Source: Gavia stellata (taxonomy: Eukaryota; Chordata; Aves; Gaviiformes; Gaviidae). Taken from it: a DNA stretch of 64,000 bases. Below the pieces are notes generated by a model. The model searched no databases. It was given only the letters and a program-made list of their open reading frames with translations, and had not been told where the DNA came from. Below, piece after piece: positions 38,905 through 48,600 of this stretch (the stretch's first letter is position 1; each line of letters starts with the position of its first letter). The position numbers and the translations under genes are program-made. The stretch spans positions 310,001 through 374,000 of the forward strand of contig NC_082620.1 of assembly GCF_030936135.1 (NCBI RefSeq), read 5' to 3'.

Positions 38905-39932
38905 ACCACGAATGTTGTCCGTCAGCTCAGCAGAACATGCCGTCCCCAAACAGCACCCTGCGGCCCCTCAGATGTACAGCTCTGGCCCTGGGGAGCTGAG
39001 GAATGTCTGCTCTGCCCTGCAGGGCCCCTGGGTCCTGTTCGGGTGTGCTTGCTATGGGGAACGCTGCTGTGAGCTCCAGACAAGTTTGGGGTAACCCCTC
39101 AAGACTGTAGAAATGTGCATGCACTCAGCTAGCATCCCTTAGGCTTCTATGCACAGACCCGGCTCTGCTGGGAGGTACCGGCAGGCCCAGAGGATGTTAC
39201 AGGGTCTCAGCATCCATCACCTTGAGTCTGTCCCCCAGGATCTCCTAAATGTTGCAGAGATTTCACCCTGCGGTAAAAACATTTCCACTCCTGCTTTCTG
39301 CTGATGCCTTGCAGAGGTGAAGCACAGGATGTTCAGGGGAGATGACCTCCTTTTCCCCTGTACAAGAAGTGCCACCAGGAGGAATCTCCATTGGGTTTTG
39401 GTGGGTTCTACAGCCTCCACAGCCACCAGCTCCTTTGGTCTGTCTCAGGGAAGCCAGTGCTTCCCCTGCCCTGTCCCTGGTGAGGCTGGGACCCTGGGGC
39501 TGTCCCAGCCACTGGAGGCATGGCTATGAGGTTTGCTGCATGGTCTGTGGCCCTCTGCAACTGAATCACATCCACTTGGAGGGGAAGGAGAGTATCAGGG
39601 CCCCTGCTTGGAGGAGTCTTGGTCCCCCCCTCGGTGGGGGCTGTGTGCATGGGCACGGGAACCATCCCCTTCCTGCGGTCAGTGCAGCTGGGGGTCCTAG
39701 CCCGCCAAGCAAAGCCGGGGTTGTGAATGGTATGTGATGCTCACTGATGCTGAGCACAGACAAGCCAGCAAGGGCTCAGTGACGTCCTGATGCCACACAG
39801 ATGTCCAGATGTCGTGCACACATACACACGCACGCGTGCACACCAAATCCATCTGGCCACACATGGGCTCCACCTGCAGAAAGGCAAGTCATGGAGGAAA
39901 AAACACGCTAGGCCAGGCACACTGGAGAAGGT
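38905..39932. other. Spacer between C1QC and C1QB
   Basis: About 1 kb separates the C1QC poly(A) signal from the C1QB promoter. It holds a short CA-rich run near 39818-39840 and no recognisable gene or repeat family. Each C1Q gene therefore has room for only a small upstream region. Confidence 0.6.
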
Positions 39933-39938
39933 TTTATT
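39933..39938 (-). terminator. C1QC: C1QC poly(A) signal (AATAAA)
   Basis: AATAAA on the minus strand lies 424 bases after the C1QC stop and is the first such hexamer downstream. Confidence 0.7.
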
Positions 39939-40361
39939 GACACTTTCCACAGCTGGGTCATGGCAAAGGTGCTGCTGCAAGCCTGCTCTGGGACACCTGG
40001 CTGTCCCTGGTGCAACTCAGGTGGGAAGGGGAGAGATGCAGAGAGACCTCTGGCTCCAGCAGCAGAAGGTAATGTGGGGTTATCAGGGTGGATGCACATG
40101 GCAGTGCCAGCAGGATCCTGGGGGCTTGGCACCATCACCCTGGGTGCAGATGCATCCAGACGTGCCTGTTCCCCCATTCAGTGACTGCCTGCGCTCGGTT
40201 CCCAGGCCAGGGGGTTGTGTCAGGCATGGGGCTTACCCCCTTGCTGGGGCTTCCCACCCACCAGAGAAACCTAGAGCATCAGCAACAGCCTGGTGGTGAG
40301 CAGCAGCATTTGCAGGGCAGGGAGAAGAGGTCAGCGTGCTGGGGTAGGCTCTGGTGGTCCT

Positions 40362-41334
40362 CTAGTCTGGGAAGATCAGGAACCCTGAGAAGACGCTATC
40401 GGAGTTCCCAATTCCCACCATGCCGTTGTAGTCATTCACTGCCAGCCAGACCTGATTCCCAGCACCCAGGTGGAGGAGGATCCCACCAGAGCTGACCTGC
40501 ATGGTGTTGGTCTTGTGGTCACAGAAGCTGGCCATCTTGTTCTCATTCTTGTACAGGATGACACAGAGATTGGCTGTCTGCGAGGTGTGGAAGACGAAGT
40601 AGTAGAGGCCAGGGAGCTTGCAGGTGAACTTGCCTGTGGTGGTGTTGTAGTCATGGTTCGTGTTGGTGATGACGTGGTTGAACACCACGGGGACGTTCTT
40701 CAAGGGGTGCTCGCTGGTCTGCCTCATCACTGAAAATGCTGACTGGTGCTTCTGCTTGTAACTGCCTGGCATACCTGGCTGTCCAGCCATGCCCATCATC
40801 CCAGGGTCTCCAGGGGGACCAGGGGGACCAATGGGGCCAGTCTTGCCTGGTAAGCCAGGGCTGCCTGGTTCCCCTTTCATGCCCTTGGGCCCTTGTGTTG
40901 CAGAAGTGGCCGGGATGCCTGTGGGGTGGTGGGGAGTGAAAGGGAGTCAGGGTCAATGGCAGGATGTGGGGAGAGGCTCCTCCAGCCCCTTCCCTTGGGC
41001 AGGAGAGGGTTGTTGCCTGTCTCCAACCTCCTCTTCTCCTGCCCTGTCCACAGAGGATGCTCTCCACAGTCTGCAAACCAAGGCAGAGTGGCCATGGAGG
41101 ACTCAATGGCCCCCCTTCAACAGCCTGCATTGCTCCCCTCCTTGCTCACTCACCTGGCTCGCCTTTGGCTCCCTTCAGCCCATCCCGTCCATCCTTGCCT
41201 GGCACACCCGGCATGCCTGGCAGGCCTGGAATCCCATAGCAGCTGTGAGGGGCATCTCCGGTCACAGCAGATCCCAGATTCAGGAGTAGGAGGGTGAGGG
41301 CCAGATGGAACTGCTCCCAGAAGCTCTGCCTCAT
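40362..41334 (-). CDS. C1QC: Complement C1q subunit C
   Basis: This is the C chain of complement C1q; pairs of C chains are joined by a disulfide (expected Cys32). Coding exons are 41334-41154 and 40918-40362, with a phase-1 intron splitting Gly61, and the product is 245 aa, the human length. A signal peptide covers residues 1 to about 26. The stalk starts with Cys-Tyr-Gly-Ile-Pro-Gly as in human C, and gC1q starts near residue 115. Diagnostic C features are Tyr-Lys-Gln-Lys after the collagen, Trp-Leu-Ala-Val-Asn-Asp-Tyr and the ending Phe-Leu-Ile-Phe-Pro-Asp. Lys86, equivalent to C1r/C1s-binding Lys58, is kept. Oddities: two consecutive collagen glycines are alanine (64 and 67; human has only the first), and Asn152-Thr-Thr is a glycosylation sequon absent in human C. 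The ATG 13 bases inside the exon is preferred; an ATG further upstream falls in the acceptor pyrimidine tract. Confidence 0.95.
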
Positions 41335-41343
41335 TTTGGTGCT

Positions 41344-42024
41344 CTGGAGCATGGAAAGGGAAAGAAAGTGCTGGGGTGAGGGGCCACGGCAGGGTGGCTT
41401 CCAGGCCATGGGCAAAGGAGGTGCTGTGCTATGAGGCTGACTGCACCAGGAGCACCTGGCTACGATGGCTGTGCCCTCAGTGTCCCTCCGATACCAACTG
41501 CCAGGTGGTGGGGAGGTGGATCTGTGGAGATGGACCCTGGGCCCATCACCACCCCCAGGGCAGCCCCTGATGGCACAAGGGGGATTGGACTTTCAGTCTG
41601 GATGGAGCCATGAGGTCTTGCGGTACCCATGGCCAGCCCCAAGCTCTCCCAGTCCAGTGGCTCAAACACCCTGCAGATTCATACGCCGCTGCAGACCATT
41701 GTACCATGCTGCACTGAGGATGGAGCACCCTGGACCCAGCTGATCTCACCCTTCTCCAGCAGCAGCCTGACTTCCCTGGGTCTGCCCATCAGGATCAAGC
41801 CCCCCATCAGCTGGGGATCCTCCAGGACAGTACCTGGCCCAGGGGACTGGGTCTTCCCCCAGCAAGGACAAGTGTGCATCCCCCCCATGACATGTGTGCA
41901 GCCTGGCAGTGCCTCTGTCTTCTTCTTCTCCTCCTCTCACATAGCCCAGCACTGTGCGATGCTGCTGGACCCCCACTCCCCATGCAGCCCACCCCAAAGA
42001 GAGGGACCCTGCAGCACCCCTTAC
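41344..42024 (-). other. C1QC: Probable C1QC 5'UTR intron
   Basis: The minus strand has a long pyrimidine tract ending CTCCAG at 41344, ten bases before the ATG, and a strong donor (CAGAG then GTAAGG) starting at 42024. This mirrors the C1QB and C1QA arrangement. No other feature was recognised inside. Confidence 0.55.
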
Positions 42025-42125
42025 CTCTGGTGGGGGGAGCAGGGCACGGGATCCTGCACTGATGAGCCCTCTGGCTGCTGTTGGCACTGCCTGCCGGCAC
42101 AGCACGGTGTGGGTGACTCTCCGTG
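42025..42125 (-). other. C1QC: Predicted C1QC non-coding exon 1
   Basis: The 3' boundary is the donor at 42024-42023. The 5' end is a guess from the promoter motif spacing seen at C1QB. No TATA box is visible. Confidence 0.4.
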
Positions 42126-42196
42126 ACACCCTCCCAGAGGAAGTCGCAGAGTTAGGAAAGGGTCCTTGGGAACCCGGAACCCCCAGCTGTCCCCCA

Positions 42197-42232
42197 GCCA
42201 AGTTTCACATCCTCCTGCCTGATTGTTTCCTC
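42197..42232 (-). promoter_or_regulatory. C1QC: C1QC proximal promoter: ETS/IRF composite-like site plus PU.1-like site
   Basis: On the minus strand GAGGAA (42232-42227, PU.1-like) is followed 14 bases later by GGATGTGAAA (42212-42203), which fits GGA(A/T)NNGAAA. The ten bases GAAACTTGGC (42206-42197) recur exactly in the C1QA promoter. Myeloid control by PU.1 with an IRF is the inferred role. Confidence 0.45.
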
Positions 42233-43323
42233 TGAGCAAGCACTTTCCTGGCTGTCCAGTGAGACCTGTGCTCGTGCCGCTGCAGCCGCAGGGGCTGGAA
42301 GGACAGAGGTGGGATGAGCCACTGGCAAGAGATGTGCCACAAACCCTCCATCCACCACAGGGAGTATCGCTCTGCAAATCGCCTGCCTTACCGCAATCCT
42401 TAACTCATTTCTGAGCAGAAGGACAGCAAGTGGATGGGGAGCAGACCCTCATGCCAGCTTTGTGGAGGCAGCCATCTGTGCAACGATGGCCTGGTGCAAG
42501 GTCATCGCTTGGCTATGAAGGGAGATGCTGCACCCATAGGCAATGGGAGCTGAAGGATCTCCTTGAGGGTTTCTGACCTGCAGGCTGGTTGTGCTCTCTG
42601 CACCCTGCCCTGTGCTCCACCAGCTCTGGTGGGTGCTGAATGCACTGGTGCCCCACCATCCCTGGTCGGGGGTTGCACCTCGCAGGTGACCTGGCCTCCT
42701 CCTCACCACTCCAGGAATGGAGACATTTGACTGCCCAGCATGTGTGGAGCAGCTCCTCCGAGCAGCAGTCCCAGGGTATGGCACCTGTGTGGCTTCCCTA
42801 ATGCTTTCTGACTGCCTGATATCTGCCCAGTCTGCCCTACTTCCCACTAGTCTCACCCCAAGCCAAAGAGAGAAGATCATCACCCCACAACCCCACCACC
42901 ATCACCCCACAACCCCATCGGTCACCCTGATGTCCCTGCCCTTCCTTGCTGAGAGACTGGAGGACCACACCTGCCTCTCCCCTTCCTGGGAGAGTTTGGG
43001 TACCAAGAGAGGACCGTGTGGTTGACGTGCATTATCTGCTGCCTGTATTTACCCTTCCACAGGACAGCTAGCTTGGACTGATCCAGAAAAGGACACACGT
43101 AGGCTAGTCCCAGAGATTTCCCGTTCCTGTAAGTGCCAGCTCTGCTTGTACACTCAGTTCCCTCCTGTTCTTCTGCCTTTGCAGTTGTGGTCTGTGCTTG
43201 GCCAGGGCCAAATTGGGATCTTGTCCTTCCCTGGGCAGCTTGGGAAGGGGCCCAGGATGTTGATGATTTGGGGAAGATGCATGAACAGGAAAGAAAACCC
43301 AAGCAGCTGTCTTGGAAGAAGGG
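42233..43323. other. Spacer between C1QA and C1QC
   Basis: About 1.1 kb separates the C1QA poly(A) signal from the C1QC promoter. A 22-base near-duplication (42879-42895 and 42901-42917) is the only repeat noticed. No coding exon is supported. Confidence 0.6.
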
Positions 43324-43329
43324 TTTATT
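43324..43329 (-). terminator. C1QA: C1QA poly(A) signal (AATAAA)
   Basis: AATAAA on the minus strand lies 465 bases after the C1QA stop, implying a 3'UTR of about 480-490 bases. Confidence 0.65.
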
Positions 43330-43793
43330 TATATTGATGGGGAGGATGTGAGAGGCAGTAGTGGCCCAGCGCCAGAAAGGCATTTGCAATGGTTAGTGTA
43401 GCAGAAGCAGTGGCACGCAGTGATTTCCCACTCAGGAATAAAGACCCACAGCTGGTGGACGGCCACAGTGACAACTGGTCCCCGCCAATGTGGGGTCTGA
43501 GTGCCCAGGAGCAGAAAGGGCTGTTGGTGCCAGGAGTCCTCTGCCTCCAAGATGGAGTAGGCAGGCTCAGCACACAGGTAACTGCTATAAGGGGTCTCAC
43601 TGCTGCAGCAGTGACCCACAGCCTGGCCACTTTGTGACACTGGCGGAAGCACAGGACCTGTCTGGTGGCTCAATTTGGGGCCATCCTGGTTTGCTGTGAT
43701 ACTAAACCATCCCACACACTCACAGGGAGAAAACATATGCAGACATGCACACCACAATGCTCTGGTGCTAAGCAGGTCTGGACTGGCGGTCCA

Positions 43794-44662
43794 TCATCCC
43801 GTCTGTGGGAAGAGCATGAAGCCACTGAAGACACTGTCTGCCTCAGAGCCGCTGTAAATCATGCTGCCCCTGGCAGGGTCGGTGCTCACGGAGACCCGGT
43901 CGCCCACGGCCAGGCTGAGCACACTGCTGCCCGAGTTCACCTGCAGGATGTTGCGGCTGTTGTAGTCGCAGAAGCTGACCACACGCTCCTTGTTCTTGGT
44001 GATGCTCAGGCAGAGGTCCCCGCTGGAGACCACCTGGTAGGCGAAGTAGTAGAGCCCGGGGACACGGCAGGTGAACTCCCCTGTCTGGGGACTGTAAGAG
44101 CTCTCCTGGTTGGTGACGATGTTGTCGAACACCACGGTCCTGCCCATGGATGGTGGGGACCTCCGCGAGGCAGAGAAGGCAGGACGTGGCTGCTCCAGGA
44201 TATTGCCAAATTTCCCCTTGTCCCCCTTTGGCCCTGGCTGCCCTGGGAACCCGGGGGGGCCATGCAGGCCATGGTAGCCCCGGTTCCCTGGGATGCCAGG
44301 AAGCCCCGGCTCGCCTGCATCCCCTTTGAGTCCCTGGATGCCCGTCCTGTATGTTGATTTCCCTGGGGAGAAGTGGTGAGGAGGAGCAGTTCATGCATGT
44401 CTGGCATCTCCCAAGCTGCTCCTACAGCCTGTGATGCTCCTAAAAAGAGGCCTGAGGCTCCCAGGCCACCTGCACCACACATCCTCGCCTCCCCCTTACC
44501 TGGCTCTCCCACATCACCCTTCTGTCCTGGCCTCCCGTCGAGGCCAGGGACTCCTGGGAAGCCGTCCTTGCCATCCGGTGCCCGACACACGCCATCCTCA
44601 AGCAGGACCAAGCCCAGCACTGCTGCCAGGGTACTGGTCGCCAACCAAAGCCCGGCTTGCAT
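43794..44662 (-). CDS. C1QA: Complement C1q subunit A
   Basis: This is the A chain of complement C1q, which pairs with the B chain. Coding exons are 44662-44500 and 44362-43794, with a phase-1 intron splitting Gly55, and the product is 243 aa (human 245). A signal peptide covers residues 1-21, then comes Glu-Asp-Gly-Val-Cys-Arg-Ala-Pro-Asp-Gly, with Cys26 as the expected partner of C1qB. Collagen continues to about residue 108. The linker Gln-Pro-Arg-Pro-Ala-Phe-Ser-Ala is diagnostic of C1qA, and gC1q ends Glu-Ala-Asp-Ser-Val-Phe-Ser-Gly-Phe. Oddities: the human single-Thr collagen interruption is Thr-Tyr-Arg-Thr (58-61) here because a neighbouring glycine is also lost, Asn81 replaces the C1r/C1s-binding lysine, and there is no N-glycosylation sequon at the human Asn124 position. 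An acceptor (TTGTAG) ends nine bases before the ATG, so a 5'UTR exon lies upstream. Confidence 0.95.
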
Positions 44663-44671
44663 CCTGCCTCC

Positions 44672-45464
44672 CTACAAGCACAGGGGTGAGGGAATTGGGG
44701 ATGGAGGCAAACACACGGATGTACCTTGGACACAGTCATGCAAGTGCTCTCATCAGATCATGCACAGACCTACCACACCACCCATGTGTTGTCCAACATA
44801 GATAGCCAGACACCACATGCAATGGTGAAAATAATTTCATGGAAGGATTTTGAGGCTGTTCCCTTGTGTGATCTGAAGTCATTGATGTTACTGAAAGTCT
44901 CTGACATGCCCATGGCAGGGCTGTGGGATTGGAAAGCCCAGGACATGGAGCATGGCATAAACACTTTGGTGCACGTCCTGGGGATGGGTGGTCACACATC
45001 AGATGCATGCAGAGGATGCTTCTTCCAGTGTTGGGGGAGCAAGCACTGATGTACAGGGCAGTGGTCCCATGGGATGGAGAGCACAAGTGAGGAAGGTGTG
45101 CCAAGAGACACAACAGAGGAGGGATAAACAGGAAAGGGATAAACAGGAAAAGGGATCCAGATCTCCAACACACAGAGCTGGGAGAGAGGAGGGGGGTCCT
45201 GAGCACACAGAACTACCTCAAAACCTGGGGTACTCAGGCTGGGACAAGCCTGCAGAGCCCAATGGTGTCCACAACCACATGGAGCAAGGACTGATTCCTG
45301 CAGCATTGCCCGCGCCCCCCCCCCCCCCCCCGCCCCCACCTTATCCCCTTTTTCCTGCTTTAAACGCTTGTGGAGAGGGGAAGTAAAGAGAGGGGGACAG
45401 GGAGCAAGGACTGGAGAGAGGTGGCAGAGGAGGCATGTCTCCTCAGCCATTTGTGGTGACTTAC
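44672..45464 (-). other. C1QA: Probable C1QA 5'UTR intron
   Basis: The donor GTAAGT at 45464-45459 and the acceptor TTGTAG ending at 44672 are both close to consensus. The intron contains a 17-base C run on the plus strand and little else that is recognisable. Confidence 0.6.
45315..45331. repeat. Homopolymer C17 (G17 on the transcribed-sense strand)
   Basis: Seventeen consecutive C bases on the plus strand are flanked by further C-rich sequence. The tract lies in the C1QA 5' intron. It could form a G-quadruplex in the pre-mRNA, and its length may be misassembled. Confidence 0.95.
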
Positions 45465-45560
45465 CTCCTTGCTGGGGGTGAAGACAGACCCGTCTGAGCA
45501 GCAGCTCTGTTTGCTGGAAGCTCTTCCCTGGGAGCAGGGAGGAAGAGGAGCAGGGTGGGG
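45465..45560 (-). other. C1QA: Predicted C1QA non-coding exon 1
   Basis: The 3' end is defined by a strong donor (GGAG then GTAAGT). The 5' end is approximate, set about 50 bases below the ISRE-like site by analogy with C1QB. Confidence 0.45.
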
Positions 45561-45608
45561 GTGATGTACTTGCATGCACGGTGGTTTGCCTGGTTGGGGA
45601 AGAGAAGT

Positions 45609-45658
45609 GCCAAGTTTCGCTTTCTCTGCACAAGAGAGAAACTTGTTCCCCTTTCCTC
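45609..45658 (-). promoter_or_regulatory. C1QA: C1QA proximal promoter: ISRE and PU.1-like site
   Basis: On the minus strand AGAAAGCGAAACTT (45625-45612) matches the interferon-stimulated response element GAAANNGAAACT exactly. GAGGAA (45658-45653) upstream is PU.1-like. The ten bases GAAACTTGGC (45618-45609) are shared with C1QC. C1q is known to be interferon-inducible and macrophage-restricted, which fits; binding itself is inference. Confidence 0.5.
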
Positions 45659-48600
45659 ACTCAACGCTGGCTGTGCTGGTCACAGTCAGGGAATAGCTTC
45701 GTCAGCAAAAGTGCAGGACTGCAGGGTTCCTAGTCTGACCCAGCAGCACAGTCCCTGCAGCAGGGACAAAGCAACGCAAAGTTGGAGGGTGCCCAAAGGC
45801 ATGCCAGAGCTCTGTCACTGCAGGAGGGGACAGGTGATGTGAGCACTAGGTGGCATGGCCATCCAAGAGGTGCTTGGCGGGGCCCAAGGATCACTCTTGA
45901 TGGCTCCTGGACTGGGCAATGGGCAGAGCGTGGCTGTCACTAGTACCCAGCCTTGTCATCGCTGTTGCTGCTGGGGGCTGACCCCTGCAGATGCCTACCT
46001 TGGTGCTACACCCTGACAGAGCAGGGTTCCAGCAAAGGGGCCATTATTGTCTGTGTGGCTCAGCAGGGCCTTGAGCATCCTTGATGAGACATCTCCTTCC
46101 CACTGCCCTCACTTCAGTGGTTTGGGGACCTTGTCTCTGTAACAGAGCAGGAGAAGATGGGGGTCTCTGGCACTTAGGTTGCTCCTGGTCCCCTTTGAGT
46201 GACTGTGCCTTGCACCAGCCGGATCTGGGCAACCCCAGGAGCTGTGCATTGCCTGACCCAGACCTGCAAAATGAAAAAGCCAATGCCTCACATCACCAAG
46301 CCCAGGGAAAGTGTCCAGGGATGTACATTCAGCTCTGCCACAAAAGAGCCCAAAAATGCCACCAGTACCAAAGCCCCACCGTGGCAGGGAGCAGAGGGAA
46401 GAGATGTGCTACAGTGACCCCAGCAGGTGAACATCCTTGGGACCCTGGGGACCAGCCAGGACACCCCATGGGGGACGCTATGGGTGGCTAGGAGGGACTT
46501 TCTGATCCATAGCCACCTGGAGTCTCCTTTCAGGAGTCCTGTGGCAGCTGCAATGACCTTCACAAGAAAGAGGCATTGGGGTCCCCAAAGCAAATGCAGC
46601 AGCAGCTGGAGCTCAGGAGAGGATGTTCAAGGAAAGAGGAGGGTGTGCCGGCCCAGGATCAGGGTGGTCCCAAAGCCAAGGGGGGCTGGCAAACCCTCCA
46701 TACCCCCTGCCTGCTGTCTTTAGCGGTCCCAAAGAAGGTGTTGCATAATTGCCAAAACAGCTGAAAAAGAGAATGTCTAGTGTGAAACCAAAAATCAGCC
46801 CAGAGACCCTTGCCAGACAAAACTTTGCTCATCTGTGCATCTGCATTAATAATTACCTTTGGAGATCTGTCACTGAGCTGGTCTTTAATTCATTGAATAT
46901 ATGCCCTCTTAATGCAATATAATACACATTTTTAATCAAAATGTCACCCCATAATAAATCAGATACCCAGAAGAAATTCAATTTTATTTTATCAGCAGAG
47001 TTCCTTTATCAACCAGACCTGTAATTGTGTCAAGAAAAGATGACAGGTGAGTTTGCAAAGACCTACCTTCCACAAAACGGTGTTTCTGGACAGTAATTGT
47101 ATTTCTGCCCTATTGCCCTTTCTTAATATACAGCCAAAATGAGACCACTCCATCACTTCATCCACGATTGATCAATGGCTGTGTCCTAGTGCTCCTGTGT
47201 CCTTTGTCCCTGACTGTTCCCTTAACCCCATTTAAAAGCTGAATTATGGGGGGCTGGTTATGCGTTTCCAGCATCTCCTGGAAGCTGGTGATGGTCCAGA
47301 CCGCACCTCCTCCAGGTCCTTGAGACTCCTGAACAGTGCTTAGCCACACTCACTTGACTTTCAGTGTTGCTGTGTTCAAGCCAAGCCTTCCTCTCCCATC
47401 CTCTAAGTATCTCCTCCTCCTCCTGATCTGCAGCTGGGACATCCACAGCTCCGGAGGATGGCCGGCTGCGGGGAGCCGTGGATGAGCATTGCACGGTGAC
47501 ATCCCAGAGGCTTCTGCAGACCACATCCGCCAGCACAAAAATACCTCCAACCTGGCACACTCCTCCTTCCCCTTCCCATCAGGGTCTCTCTGGGAGCGGG
47601 TGGTGGCCGAAGGACACGGTGAGGATCGTGCCCGGCGTGTCACAGGCAGCGAGGTGACACGCCACGAGATGGCAGTGCTGCCTCAGCCATGCTCGGTGTC
47701 ACCTGCCCATCAGGCCTCCCCTCCCTCTTCCAAAAGCAGGGGCGGGGGCGATGCCGGGGATCCCCGCGTCCCCAGAGGCCACACCGCAGGATGTCCAGCT
47801 GCAGAGCCAGCGCACGGACACCTCTGCCCCGGCACCCAGCGATCAAACGGCGGGAGCCAGGATAACCCCGCGTCCTCCTGCAAACGGCCCCAGTCAGGCC
47901 ACAAAGCCCTTTCCCCCAAGCTGGGAGCAGTTTGGCACCCCCTTGAAACTAGGGGAGCAGTGGTGTTTCCCCAGCGAGGACCAAGCCATGGTGGACAGCT
48001 CGAGGGGTCGTGAAGTCCTGGCAGGTTATCCCTGCTGATATAGGTCCAGCAGCATCCCATCAGCACCACCACTAGTAGGCTTCAGCATGGAAAAGGAGCA
48101 AGGATGACGGAGGGGACCCCCAGGTGACATGAAATGGGGCCAAGCCCAAAAAGAGGGGAAGGTGGGTGTACGCTGGAGTAGCTAGAGGATGTAGGTGCTC
48201 TGCAGAGCGCTAGAAGGCACCAAAACCAGCCCCAAAGAGGACAACCCTGGGTCTGGGGGAACCTGACCACTCTGGTGAGCATCCACATCATTTGGGGCTC
48301 CTGTCATGTTCCCCTGGCTCTGCTGCAGACCCAGGACCAGCCTTGCTCCAGATGGATTCTACCCTGAGCAACCCTCCTCCTTTCAGGACGGTCCATGGGG
48401 CAACTCCTTCACCTCCTTGCTGCCCTCTGACCTGGTGGTGCCAGGCAAGATAAGTCAGTGCCATGCCAGCCTTGCACTCCTTCACGGAAGAAAAATGACC
48501 CCTGCAAAGCCTCCTCCCTGTGTCCCCAGTGCCTGCAGGCACACACGAGCTGCCTGACAGCAGACAACAGGGAGAGATGCTCCTCCGCTACCTTCCCTGC

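Noticed and set aside
41335-41355. Alternative C1QC start at an upstream in-frame ATG
   Set aside because: It lies inside the intron pyrimidine tract just before the CTCCAG acceptor, so it would be spliced out.
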